This document shows, one piece after another, positions 42,595-53,277 of a DNA stretch of 64,000 bases. Every line of letters starts with the position of its first letter. Position 1 is the first letter of the stretch. The notes beneath the pieces are model-generated. The model searched no databases. It had not been told where the DNA came from and saw only the letters and a program-made list of their open reading frames with translations. Origin of the DNA: Streptomyces sp. PTY087I2 (GTDB lineage: Bacteria > Actinomycetota > Actinomycetes > Streptomycetales > Streptomycetaceae); NCBI RefSeq assembly GCF_001687325.1, contig NZ_LZRD01000022.1, forward strand, positions 99,874-163,873, read 5' to 3'. The position numbers and the translations under genes are program-made.

Positions 42595-43766
42595 CCGGAA
42601 CCACCGCGCTGCCGGAACCCGCCGCCACCTTCGCCGAGCTGTACGGAAGCGAGCCCGAGGGCATCTGGGCCGCGCCCGGACGAGTGAACCTGATCGGCGA
42701 GTACACCGACTTCAACGACGGCTTCGTCATGCCGCTCGCCCTCCCGCACACCGCCGTCGCCGCCGTCTCCCGCCGCGACGACGGCGTCCTGCGGCTGTAC
42801 TCCACCGACGTCCCCGGCGGCGTCGTCTCGCTCCGCGTCGACGAACTCGCCCCGCACTCCGGCCACGGCTGGGCCGCCTACCCCGCCGGGGTCCTCTGGG
42901 CGCTGCGCGAAGCCGGGCACCCGGTCACCGGGGCGGACATCTCCCTGACCTCCACCGTGCCCACCGGCGCCGGGCTCTCCTCGTCCGCCGCCCTCGAAGT
43001 CGTCACCGCGCTCGCCCTGAACGACCTCTTCGCACTCGGCCTGAGCGCCGCCGAACTCGCCGTCGTCGGCCGCCGTGCCGAGAACGACTTCGTCGGCGTG
43101 CCCTGCGGGATCATGGACCAGATGGCCTCGGCCTGCTGCACCGAGGGCCACGCCCTCCACCTGGACACCCGCGACCTCTCGCTGCGCCAGGTCCCCTTCG
43201 ACCTGGCCGCCCAGGGCCTGACGCTCCTGGTCGTCGACACCCGGGTCAAGCACGCGCTCGGCGACGGGGCGTACGCGGAGCGCCGGGCCGGCTGCGAGGA
43301 GGGCGCCCGGCTGCTCGGCATACCGATGCTGCGCGATCTGCCGTACGACAACCTCGCCTCGGCGCTCACCACGCTCGCCGACGCCGGGGCGGACGCGTCC
43401 GTCATCCGTTACGTACGCCATGTCGTCAGCGACAACCGCCGGGTCGAGCAGGTCATTTCCCTGCTCGACGCGGGCGACGTCCGCGCGGCGGGTCCCGTCC
43501 TGAACGAGGGCCATGTCTCGCTCCGCGACGATCTGCGGGTCTCCTGCCCCGAGTTGGACCTCGTGGTCGAGACGGCGAACGCGGCCGGGGCGCTGGGGGC
43601 GCGGATGACCGGGGGCGGCTTCGGCGGCTCGGCGGTCGTCCTGGTGGAGGAGGCGGCGGCCGGAACGGTGGCCAAGGCGGTCGGCGAGGCGTTCGCGGCG
43701 GCCGGACACGCGGCCCCGGGGATCTTCGACGCCGTCCCGTCCGCGGGGGCGCGTCGGCTGCGCTGA
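42591..43766 (+). CDS. galK: galactokinase
   Basis: 391 residues. APGRVNLIGEYTDFNDGFVMP is the galactokinase signature, STVPTGAGLSSSAALE the GHMP ATP loop and GARMTGGGFGGS the C-terminal glycine motif. It phosphorylates galactose at C1, feeding galT. Last gene of the gal operon; it converges with the GNAT gene 44 bp on. Confidence 0.96.
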   Translation: MTGTTALPEPAATFAELYGSEPEGIWAAPGRVNLIGEYTDFNDGFVMPLALPHTAVAAVSRRDDGVLRLYSTDVPGGVVSLRVDELAPHSGHGWAAYPAGVLWALREAGHPVTGADISLTSTVPTGAGLSSSAALEVVTALALNDLFALGLSAAELAVVGRRAENDFVGVPCGIMDQMASACCTEGHALHLDTRDLSLRQVPFDLAAQGLTLLVVDTRVKHALGDGAYAERRAGCEEGARLLGIPMLRDLPYDNLASALTTLADAGADASVIRYVRHVVSDNRRVEQVISLLDAGDVRAAGPVLNEGHVSLRDDLRVSCPELDLVVETANAAGALGARMTGGGFGGSAVVLVEEAAAGTVAKAVGEAFAAAGHAAPGIFDAVPSAGARRLR

Positions 43767-43810
43767 GAGGGGGCGTCGGGGGCCTTGAATCCGTCTCCGG
43801 GTCCCCGCGC

Positions 43811-44251
43811 TCACAACTCCTTGACCAGGATGAACTCCGTGACGCCGGGCGGGTAGTCGGCGACCCGGCCGATCTCCTCGTACCCCTGTCCCCGGTAGAA
43901 GCCAGGGGCCTGGAAGTCCCAGGTCTCCAGCCGCGAGCGGGTGCAGGCGCGCTCGGTGCGGGCGGTCCGTTCGGCCTCGGCGAGCAGGCGCGCGCCGAGG
44001 CCGAGGCCCCGGTGCGGGGCGTCGACCCAGAGCAGATCGACGTGCAGCCAGTACGCCCAGGTCCGCCCGGTCAGCCCGCCCGCCAGGGCCCCGTGCTCGT
44101 CCAACGCCCAGACCTCCAGCGGGACTTCCTGCTCAGCGGAGGTGGAGAGCAGTGCACGCAGGCCAGCCGATGCGGCGACGTTGTCCTCGTGCAGACGCCC
44201 GCTCAGCAGAATGCGACGTTCTTTGTCTACTTCTGTCTCAAGACGGAACAT
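43811..44251 (-). CDS. GNAT-family N-acetyltransferase
   Basis: 146 residues from ATG 44251. LHVDLLWVDAPHRGLGLGARLL is the acetyl-CoA-binding motif A (Arg-Gly-x-Gly type) and the C-terminus DFQAPGFYRGQGYEEIGR is motif B. It is a single-domain acetyltransferase with no substrate clue. Upstream codons (to 44278) are open but lack a better start. Confidence 0.85.
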   Translation of the reverse strand: MFRLETEVDKERRILLSGRLHEDNVAASAGLRALLSTSAEQEVPLEVWALDEHGALAGGLTGRTWAYWLHVDLLWVDAPHRGLGLGARLLAEAERTARTERACTRSRLETWDFQAPGFYRGQGYEEIGRVADYPPGVTEFILVKEL

Positions 44252-44522
44252 GAAGCACACCCTAAGACCCACCGGCAAGGGGCGGTCCGCACACCGGAGG
44301 TGACCAGTTCACCGATTCGCCTTCCCGCCGGGGCCCCCACCCGTACGCTGATGCTCAGCACCGGTGGGGGCCGGTGTCGATTCAGGGGAGCGAGAAAGCC
44401 GGGTACGGCGTCCGGGGCAGGGTGGCAGGCGGTTCGACGACGGCGGTCGTCGGGCGCGGCAGGCCGCAGTACAGCCCCGGGCGCCGTACCCGCAGCTTTC
44501 CGCCCCCACCGATGGGGGTTCT

Positions 44523-45311
44523 GTGGCGCGTATCCGGGTTCTCGTGGTGGACGACCACCGCATCTTCGCCGAGTCGCTCGCGGCCGCCCTCGCGGCCGAA
44601 CCGGACGTCGACGTCTCCGCGGCGGGCAGCGGCCCGGCCGCGCTGCGCGCCCTGGAGCGCGCGGCCGCCGAGGGGCGCGGTTACGACGTGCTCCTGGTCG
44701 ACGCCGAGCTGGGCGCCCGGACGGGCGGCGGCGAGCTTCCCGCCGTCCCCGCGCCCCGGCCGGAGGAGACGGCCGCCGTCGACGGCATCGCGCTGGTCGC
44801 CGGGGTCCGCGCGGCCCGGCCGGGCGTGCGGTCGGTGGTGCTCGCCGAGAAGGACGACCCGCGCGCCGCCGCCCGGGCGCTCCAGGCGGGGGCCTCGGGC
44901 TGGGTGGCCAAGGACTGCTCGCTGCAACGGCTGCTGTCGGTGATCCGGGGTGTGCTGCGCGACGAGACGCATCTGCCGCCCGCCCTGCTCACCGGCGTGC
45001 TGCGGGAGCTGACGGCCGCCCGTAAGCACCGCACCGACAGTGAGCGGCTGGTGGAGTCGCTGACGCCCCGGGAGCGCGAGGTGCTGCGCTGCATGGTGGC
45101 GGGCCTGGGCCGCAAGGCGGTCGCGGAGCGGCTGTTCCTGTCCCCGCACACGGTGCGCACCCATATGCAGAACGTGCTGGGCAAGCTCGGGGTGCACTCG
45201 ACGCTGGCCGCGGTGGCGCTGGCGCGCCGGGCGGGGGTCGGTCCCGTGGGCCCGGAAACGGATGCGTCAGGTCGGGATGTTGTCGAACGGGGCGGTCAAC
45301 TGGCGCAGTAG
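44523..45311 (+). CDS. NarL/LuxR-family response regulator
   Basis: 262 residues from a GTG preceded by GGGGG. The receiver is functional-looking: VLVVDDHRIF, phospho-acceptor in VLLVDAELG (Asp60) and GWVAKD with Lys130. After Asp60 there is an extra Gly/Pro/Glu segment (about 66-85) not found in compact receivers. The LuxR HTH is intact (LTPREREVLRCMVAGL, LSPHTVRTHMQNVLGKLGV). No kinase gene is adjacent. Its 3' end overlaps the tail of the MarR gene on the other strand by about 45 bp. Confidence 0.88.
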   Translation: MARIRVLVVDDHRIFAESLAAALAAEPDVDVSAAGSGPAALRALERAAAEGRGYDVLLVDAELGARTGGGELPAVPAPRPEETAAVDGIALVAGVRAARPGVRSVVLAEKDDPRAAARALQAGASGWVAKDCSLQRLLSVIRGVLRDETHLPPALLTGVLRELTAARKHRTDSERLVESLTPREREVLRCMVAGLGRKAVAERLFLSPHTVRTHMQNVLGKLGVHSTLAAVALARRAGVGPVGPETDASGRDVVERGGQLAQ

Positions 45312-45764
45312 CCCGGCCAGTTCACCGCGCTGGGCGCGGGACAGCTCGCCGAGGATGGCGCGTTCCTGGTCGAGCAGCCCGGCCAGCGACTGGTCGGCCT
45401 TGTCGCGCCCCTCGGCCGTGAGCCGGACGAGGACGCCGCGCCGGTCGTTCGGGTCGGGCAGCCGCTCGACCAGGTTCTTCTTGGTGAGCCGGTCGATGCG
45501 GTTGGTCATCGTGCCCGAGGTGACCAGGGTCTGGGTGAGGAGTTGCCCGGGGGAGAGCTGGTACGGGGCGCCGGCCCGGCGCAGCGACGTGAGCACGTCG
45601 AACTCCCACGGCTCCAGATGGTGCTCGGCGAAGGCTATGCGGCGGGCCCGGTCGAGGTGGCGTGCCAGGCGGGAGACGCGACTGAGCACCTCGAGTGGTT
45701 CCACGTCGAGGTCGGGGCGCTCGCGGCGCCATGCAGCGACCAGTCGGTCGACCTCGTCCTCCAT
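45267..45764 (-). CDS. tamR: MarR-family regulator, TamR-like
   Basis: 165 residues from ATG 45764. The winged-helix MarR core is clear (YQLSPGQLLTQTLVTSGTMTNRIDRL, then DPNDRRGVLVRLT). It is divergent from a trans-aconitate methyltransferase gene with a palindrome array between, exactly the layout described for TamR of Streptomyces coelicolor, which senses citrate, aconitate and related acids and links tam to the citrate cycle. The gene name is by analogy of arrangement and sequence type. Confidence 0.85.
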   Translation of the reverse strand: MEDEVDRLVAAWRRERPDLDVEPLEVLSRVSRLARHLDRARRIAFAEHHLEPWEFDVLTSLRRAGAPYQLSPGQLLTQTLVTSGTMTNRIDRLTKKNLVERLPDPNDRRGVLVRLTAEGRDKADQSLAGLLDQERAILGELSRAQRGELAGLLRQLTAPFDNIPT

Positions 45765-45785
45765 GTCGATCAGTGTAGAGGGTCC

Positions 45786-45827
45786 CTCGACATGAAGTCT
45801 CTTGAATTCAAGTGTCTTGACATCAAG
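45786..45827. promoter_or_regulatory. three 12-bp palindromic operators at 15-bp steps
   Basis: CTCGACATGAAG (45786-45797), CTTGAATTCAAG (45801-45812, a perfect palindrome) and CTTGACATCAAG (45816-45827) share the frame CTtGA-N2-TcAAG. Their starts are exactly 15 bp apart. They lie between tamR and tam and are the evident MarR-family binding sites. Confidence 0.85.
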
Positions 45828-45852
45828 ATAGTTGCGGCGGGATCCTGTTTCC

Positions 45853-46665
45853 ATGACCTCACGCGACCAGCCTGCCTGGGATCCGCAGCAGTACCTGCGT
45901 CACGCGGACCACCGGACCCGCCCCTTCCACGACCTGCTGGCCCGCATCGGCGACGACCTCCCCGGCCGGCCGGCGCCCCGGATCGCCGACCTCGGCTGCG
46001 GCGCGGGCAACGTCACCGCCCTCCTCGCCGACCGCTGGCCGGACGCCCGGATCACCGGCTACGACACCTCGCGCGACATGCTCGCCGAGGCCGCCGCCCA
46101 CGCCCGGCCGCCGCTGCTCGACTTCGCCGAGGCCGACGCGGCGACCTGGGAGCCCACTGAGACGTACGGCCTGATCGTCTCCACCTCCGCACTCCAGTGG
46201 ATCCCCGGCCACGCCGATCACTTCCCCCGCTGGCTCGACGCCCTGGCCCCCGGCGGCACCCTCGCCTTCCAGGTCCCCGGCAACTTCACCGCCCCCAGCC
46301 ACACGCTCCTGGCCGCCCTCCGCGAGTCCGACCGCTGGCGCCCCCTGCTCCACGGCGTCGGCGACCGCACCGCCTCCGTCCTGGACCCCGTCGACTACCT
46401 CACCCGCCTCCGCGACCTCGGCTGCACGGCCGACGTCTGGGAGACCACCTACCTCCAGACCCTGCACGGCGACGACGCGGTCCTCGACTGGGTCAAGGGC
46501 ACCGCCCTGCGCCCCGTCCTCACCGCGCTGGCCGACGAGCCCGAGGCCCGCGACGCGTTCCTCGCCGCATACCGCGACCTGCTCCGCGAGGCCTACCCGC
46601 CGGGCCCGTACGGCACGGTCTTCCCGTTCCGCCGCATCTTCGCCGTAGCCCGCAAGGAGAAGTGA
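45853..46665 (+). CDS. tam: trans-aconitate 2-methyltransferase
   Basis: 270 residues. ADLGCGAGNVTALLADRWP is the SAM-binding motif, ALQWIPGHADHFPRW and the closing FPFRRIFAVARK are Tam-specific. It methylates trans-aconitate, an inhibitor of aconitase formed spontaneously from cis-aconitate, so it protects the citrate cycle. Expression should be controlled by the neighbouring MarR regulator through the palindrome array. Its stop shares bases with the following VOC gene start (TGATG). Confidence 0.93.
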   Translation: MTSRDQPAWDPQQYLRHADHRTRPFHDLLARIGDDLPGRPAPRIADLGCGAGNVTALLADRWPDARITGYDTSRDMLAEAAAHARPPLLDFAEADAATWEPTETYGLIVSTSALQWIPGHADHFPRWLDALAPGGTLAFQVPGNFTAPSHTLLAALRESDRWRPLLHGVGDRTASVLDPVDYLTRLRDLGCTADVWETTYLQTLHGDDAVLDWVKGTALRPVLTALADEPEARDAFLAAYRDLLREAYPPGPYGTVFPFRRIFAVARKEK

Positions 46666-47048
46666 TGACCGCCTCTGCCCCTGTCGGCCTCGCCGCCGTC
46701 GACCACGTCCAGCTGGCCGCCCCGCCCGGCACCGAGGACGCCCTGCGCGCCTTCTACGCCGACGCCCTGGGCATGACCGAGATCCCGAAACCCCCGGTGC
46801 TCGCCGCCCGCGGTGGCTGCTGGTTCGCCGCCGGACCGGTCCAGCTCCACCTGGGCATCGAGGAGGACTTCCGCCCCGCGAAGAAGGCCCACCCGGGCCT
46901 GCGCGTGACGGGGATCGTGGAGTACGCGGCCCGCCTGGAGTCCCACGGCGTCCCCGTCACCTGGGACGACAACCTCCCCGGCCACCGCCGCTTCTACGCC
47001 CACGACCCGGCCGGCAACCGGCTGGAGTTCCTGGAGCCGGACGCGTAA
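46665..47048 (+). CDS. VOC-family (glyoxalase/bleomycin-resistance-like) protein
   Basis: 127 residues, one vicinal-oxygen-chelate domain. AAVDHVQLAAPPG carries the first metal His, VQLHLGIEE a second, and NRLEFLEPD the closing Glu. The family includes dioxygenases, lyases and antibiotic-binding proteins. It is translationally coupled to tam, which hints at a linked small-acid detoxification role, but no substrate can be assigned. Confidence 0.85.
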   Translation: MTASAPVGLAAVDHVQLAAPPGTEDALRAFYADALGMTEIPKPPVLAARGGCWFAAGPVQLHLGIEEDFRPAKKAHPGLRVTGIVEYAARLESHGVPVTWDDNLPGHRRFYAHDPAGNRLEFLEPDA

Positions 47049-47060
47049 CAGGCGGGCTCC

Positions 47061-47747
47061 TCAGCTCTTCCGGTGCCCTATCAGCCGCGGCTTCGACTCC
47101 AGGTTCTCCAGCCCGTGCCAGCACAGGTTCACCAGGTGGGCGGCCACCTCGGCCTTCTTGGGCTTGCGGACGTCCAGCCACCACTGGCCCGTCAGCGCCA
47201 CCATCCCCACCAGCGCCTGCGCGTACAGCGGGGCCAGCTTCGGGTCGAAGCCGCGGGCCTTGAACTCCAGGCCCAGGATGTCCTCCACCTGCGTGGCGAT
47301 GTCGCTGATCAGCGACGCGAACGTGCCCGTCGACTGCGCCACCGGCGAATCCCGCACCAGGATCCGGAAACCGTCCGTGTACGACTCGATGTAGTCCAGC
47401 AGCGCGAACGCCGCCTGCTCCAGCAGTTCGCGCGGATGGCCCGCCGTGAGCGCCCCCGTCACCATGTCCAGCAGCTGGCGCATCTCGCGGTCGACCACCA
47501 CCGCGTACAGGCCCTCCTTGCCGCCGAAGTGCTCGTACACCACCGGCTTGGACACCCCGGCGCGCGCCGCGATCTCCTCCACCGACGTGCCCTCGAAGCC
47601 CTTGTCGGCGAACAGGGCGCGCCCGATGTCCAGCAGCTGTTCGCGGCGCTCCTTCCCCGTCATCCGGACCCGCCGGGCCCGTCGGGAGGAGGAGGCCCTG
47701 CTCTTGTCGCTGCTCGTGCTGGAGTCGGTCGCCACGTCGTCAATCAT
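47061..47747 (-). CDS. TetR-family regulator linked to the desaturase
   Basis: 228 residues. After a Ser/Arg-rich N-terminus comes the HTH (TSVEEIAARAGVSKPVVYEHFGGKEGLY) and a TetR ligand domain. The ATG overlaps the stop of the desaturase gene, so both are made from one transcript. This points to a lipid-sensing regulator that controls the desaturase and itself through a site such as 48778-48789. Confidence 0.88.
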   Translation of the reverse strand: MIDDVATDSSTSSDKSRASSSRRARRVRMTGKERREQLLDIGRALFADKGFEGTSVEEIAARAGVSKPVVYEHFGGKEGLYAVVVDREMRQLLDMVTGALTAGHPRELLEQAAFALLDYIESYTDGFRILVRDSPVAQSTGTFASLISDIATQVEDILGLEFKARGFDPKLAPLYAQALVGMVALTGQWWLDVRKPKKAEVAAHLVNLCWHGLENLESKPRLIGHRKS

Positions 47748-48727
47748 GCCGCGTCGGCGGGGGCGGCCGTGCGCCGGGAGTCGATCCGCGCGGCATCCGG
47801 CCACCGCACGTCATAGGCCCAGCCCAGCTTCTCGAACCAGCGGATCAGCCGGGCGCTGGAGTCGATCTGCCCCCGCATCACCCCGTGCCGGGCGCTCGTC
47901 GGGTCCGCGTGGTGCAGGTTGTGCCAGGACTCGCCGCACGACAGCACCGCCAGCCACCACACGTTCCCCGACCGGTCACGTGACTTGAAGGGGCGCTTGC
48001 CCACCGCGTGGCAGATCGAGTTGATCGACCAGGTCACGTGGTGCAGCAGCGCCACCCGTACCAGCGAACCCCAGAAGAACGCCGTCGCCGCACCCCACCA
48101 CGACATCGTCACCAGACCGCCCACCAGCGGCGGGATCGCCAGCGAGACGATCGTGAAGGTCAGGAAGTGGCGCGAGACCGCCCGGATCGCCGGGTCCTTG
48201 ATCAGATCGGGGGCGTACTTCTGCTGCGGCGTCTGCTCCTCGTCGAACATCCACGCGATGTGCGCCCACCACAGCCCCTTCATCAGGGCCGGCAGGCTCT
48301 CCCCGAACCGCCACGGCGAATGCGGGTCGCCCTCGGCGTCCGAGAACCGGTGGTGCTTGCGGTGATCGGCCACCCACCGCACCAGCGGCCCCTCCACCGC
48401 CAGCGAGCCCATCACGGCCAGCGCGATCCGCAACGGCCGCTTCGCCTTGAACGAACCGTGCGTGAAGTACCGGTGGAAACCGATCGTGATCCCGTGGCAG
48501 CCGATGAAGTACATCGCCACCAGCAGACCGATGTCGAGCCAGCTCACCCCCCACCCCCAGGCCAGCGGCACCGCCGCGACCAGCGCGATGAACGGCACCA
48601 CGATGAACGCCAGCAGTGCGAACTGCTCGATCGACCGCTTGCTGTCGCCGCCCAGCGTGCCGGAGGGCTGCGCCGCCGCGGCCCCGGGCGGCTCGGTCTC
48701 GTCGATCACAGGAGGAGTGCTCGGCAT
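47744..48727 (-). CDS. membrane acyl-CoA/acyl-lipid desaturase
   Basis: 327 residues, four to five membrane helices. The three histidine boxes that hold the di-iron centre are HRYFTH, HRKHH and HNLHH. This is the delta-9 stearoyl-CoA desaturase type, which introduces a double bond into saturated acyl chains and adjusts membrane fluidity. Co-transcribed with the TetR regulator; divergent from ppc. Confidence 0.93.
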   Translation of the reverse strand: MPSTPPVIDETEPPGAAAAQPSGTLGGDSKRSIEQFALLAFIVVPFIALVAAVPLAWGWGVSWLDIGLLVAMYFIGCHGITIGFHRYFTHGSFKAKRPLRIALAVMGSLAVEGPLVRWVADHRKHHRFSDAEGDPHSPWRFGESLPALMKGLWWAHIAWMFDEEQTPQQKYAPDLIKDPAIRAVSRHFLTFTIVSLAIPPLVGGLVTMSWWGAATAFFWGSLVRVALLHHVTWSINSICHAVGKRPFKSRDRSGNVWWLAVLSCGESWHNLHHADPTSARHGVMRGQIDSSARLIRWFEKLGWAYDVRWPDAARIDSRRTAAPADAA

Positions 48728-49124
48728 AGGGGGATACCTCTGAGGGTGAGGGAGAAGGCTCGGACGGCCGTGGCTACGGTTCCGTAACCTACGGCTTGGT
48801 AAGTATGGCAGTGACGGGCCCCACAACACGAGAGGCCGCTCCAACCCGTCCCACGCGGTAGCCCGCCCGCCCCCGGGGTAGGGGGTAACCGCCCGGGTGT
48901 CCCGGGCGGCCGCCGCGACCCCTCGGGGCAACGGACGCGCCGCCTGCGACGACACCTATCCTGGGAGGGTCGGACAGCGCGGTCCGCACCCGCTCGTCGG
49001 GGCGTGGCGACAGCACCGCTGCCAGCCGCAGGGCCCCGGACCCCGCCACCCGCTCCCACCGCCATCCAGGTGGGGGACGGCGAAGCGAACGCACCTCCTC
49101 ATTCACTGCAAGGAGCCGCACACT
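48728..49124. other. 397-bp divergent intergenic region (desaturase / ppc)
   Basis: The desaturase side holds the palindrome GGTTCCGTAACC (48778-48789) and the least GC-rich bases of the gap (48790-48815), likely its promoter. The ppc side is very G/C-rich and ends with AAGGAG 9 nt before the ppc GTG. I see no small gene or structured RNA that I could defend. Confidence 0.55.
48778..48789. promoter_or_regulatory. candidate TetR operator upstream of the desaturase
   Basis: GGTT-CCGT-AACC is a 4+4 inverted repeat within a longer stretch where tacgg occurs on both sides. It lies 51 bp upstream of the desaturase ATG. Given that a TetR gene is the second gene of this operon, it is the natural candidate for its binding site. 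Confidence 0.45.
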
Positions 49125-51854
<2,730 letters not shown>

Positions 51855-51882
51855 CCGTACGGAACACCCCGGGGCGGTCCTG

Positions 51883-52353
51883 CTACAGCGCGACGAACGT
51901 CGCCACCAGCAGGGCCGCCCCCGCCGTTCCCACACCCCACGCCGTCCGCGCCATCCGCAGCCCGCCGCCGATCACGAACGCGGCCAGCACCAGCGCCCCG
52001 GCGAGCGGCACCCAGGCATGCAGAAAGCCCGGCAACCCCGTGCGGACCACCGCATCGGAACCGGGCTTCACCACCACGGGGAAACGATCCCCCTCACGCG
52101 CCGCCACGGACCGGTCCACGGTCACCCGCGGGCGCTCCCGCGACACCGAGTCCGGCACGAACGACCCGGTGCACTTCTCCTCGCCGCACTCCGCGACCGT
52201 CACGGTCCCGTGGTCACGGCCCTTGGGCAGAAGGATGTGGTGCGCGGTGTCCCACGACGACCACGCACCCGCGACCAGCAGCACCAGGACGACCAGCCCC
52301 ATGGCCACCCGCCGCCCCGCTACCGCCGCCCGGTGGGAAGAGCTCCGCTTCAT
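51883..52353 (-). CDS. small membrane protein (DUF3592-like)
   Basis: 156 residues with a first helix (MGLVVLVLLVAGAW), an external domain with a Cys pair (AECGEEKCTGSF) and two more hydrophobic segments at the C-terminus. It has the same general design as the 162-residue protein at 14121-14609 (Cys pair, then a V/P-rich strand region). Function unknown. Converges with ppc. Confidence 0.7.
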   Translation of the reverse strand: MKRSSSHRAAVAGRRVAMGLVVLVLLVAGAWSSWDTAHHILLPKGRDHGTVTVAECGEEKCTGSFVPDSVSRERPRVTVDRSVAAREGDRFPVVVKPGSDAVVRTGLPGFLHAWVPLAGALVLAAFVIGGGLRMARTAWGVGTAGAALLVATFVAL

Positions 52354-52428
52354 GGGGGCAGATCCTTGGCCAGACCCGCACCCCCGGTCAACCTATGGCC
52401 GAAAAACGCCCCAGCAGGGAAGGGAATG

Positions 52429-52550
52429 TCAGGAGTTGTACGCGGCGGGGGACGGCGACCCGTGGCTCAGGAGTTGTAAGCGGCGGGGGAGAGCGACGGA
52501 CCGGGCACGGCCTCAGGGAGTCGTACGCGGCACGGGAGGCCGCCCGTGGC
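52429..52550. repeat. degenerate tandem copies of the pth 3' end
   Basis: The last bases of pth (tcaggagttgtacgcg, plus strand) are repeated three more times downstream, beginning at 52429, 52467 and 52513. Spacings are 38, 46 and 38 bp, and each copy is followed by a gcgg..gggag..cgtggc stretch. Read on the minus strand they look like successive failed gene ends. Confidence 0.75.
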
Positions 52551-53144
52551 TCAGGAGTTGTACGCGCTCTGCGCCCGCTCCAGGCCCTCCGCCAGCAGGC
52601 ACTCCACCGCGTCCGCCGACCGGTCCACCAGGAACTCCAGCTCCTTGCGCTCCGTCGACGAGAAGTCCTTCAGCACGAAGTCCGCGACCTGCATCCGCCC
52701 CGGCGGCCGCCCGATCCCGAACCGCACCCGGTGATAGTCCGGACCCATCGCCTTCGTCATCGACTTCAGCCCGTTGTGCCCGTTGTCCCCGCCGCCCAGT
52801 TTCAGCCGCAGCGACCCGTAGTCGACATCCAGCTCGTCATGGACCGCCACGACATGGTCCGTCGGCACCTTGTAGAAGTCCCGCAGCGCCGTCACCGGCC
52901 CGCCCGACAGATTCATGTACGACATCGGCTTCACCAGGATCACCCGCCGGCTCGCCGGACCGGGCGGACCGATCCGCCCCTCCACGACCTGCGCCTGTGC
53001 CTTCTGCGCCCGCTTGAACTTCCCGCCGATCCGGGCCGCCAGCAGATCGGCGACCATGAACCCGACGTTGTGCCGGTTCGCCGCGTAGTCGGGACCCGGG
53101 TTGCCCAGGCCCACGATGAGCCAGGGGTCGGTGGCGTCGGACAT
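52551..53144 (-). CDS. pth: peptidyl-tRNA hydrolase
   Basis: 197 residues. LIVGLGNPGPDYAANRHNVGF contains the catalytic His and the conserved Asn; PMSYMNLSG and VHDELDVDYG (catalytic Asp) follow. It frees tRNA from prematurely released peptidyl-tRNA. It lies downstream of rplY on the same strand, the usual actinobacterial order, with a likely terminator hairpin in between. Confidence 0.96.
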   Translation of the reverse strand: MSDATDPWLIVGLGNPGPDYAANRHNVGFMVADLLAARIGGKFKRAQKAQAQVVEGRIGPPGPASRRVILVKPMSYMNLSGGPVTALRDFYKVPTDHVVAVHDELDVDYGSLRLKLGGGDNGHNGLKSMTKAMGPDYHRVRFGIGRPPGRMQVADFVLKDFSSTERKELEFLVDRSADAVECLLAEGLERAQSAYNS

Positions 53145-53208
53145 CAGTGCTCGGTCTCCTCACATAGGGCTTACGGCACAGGACATACGGCTTGAGGCAC
53201 AGGCGAAC

Positions 53209-53242
53209 GGGGCGGCGGCTCCCGGAAGGGAACCACCACCCC
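53209..53242 (-). terminator. rplY terminator hairpin, stable only as minus-strand RNA
   Basis: On the minus strand GGGGTGGTGGTTCCC pairs with GGGAGCCGCCGCCCC around a 4-nt loop, using three G-U pairs. On the plus strand the same positions would be C-A mismatches, so the structure acts in one direction only. It begins 36 bp after the rplY stop. Confidence 0.7.
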
Positions 53243-53277
53243 GTCAGTCAAGCAGGTGGAACGGTGAGGGGAGAGGC

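Noticed and set aside
45765..45854. N-terminal extension of the MarR gene by 30 codons
   Set aside because: The extension would translate the palindrome operator array and has no MarR homology; ATG 45764 matches the family start.
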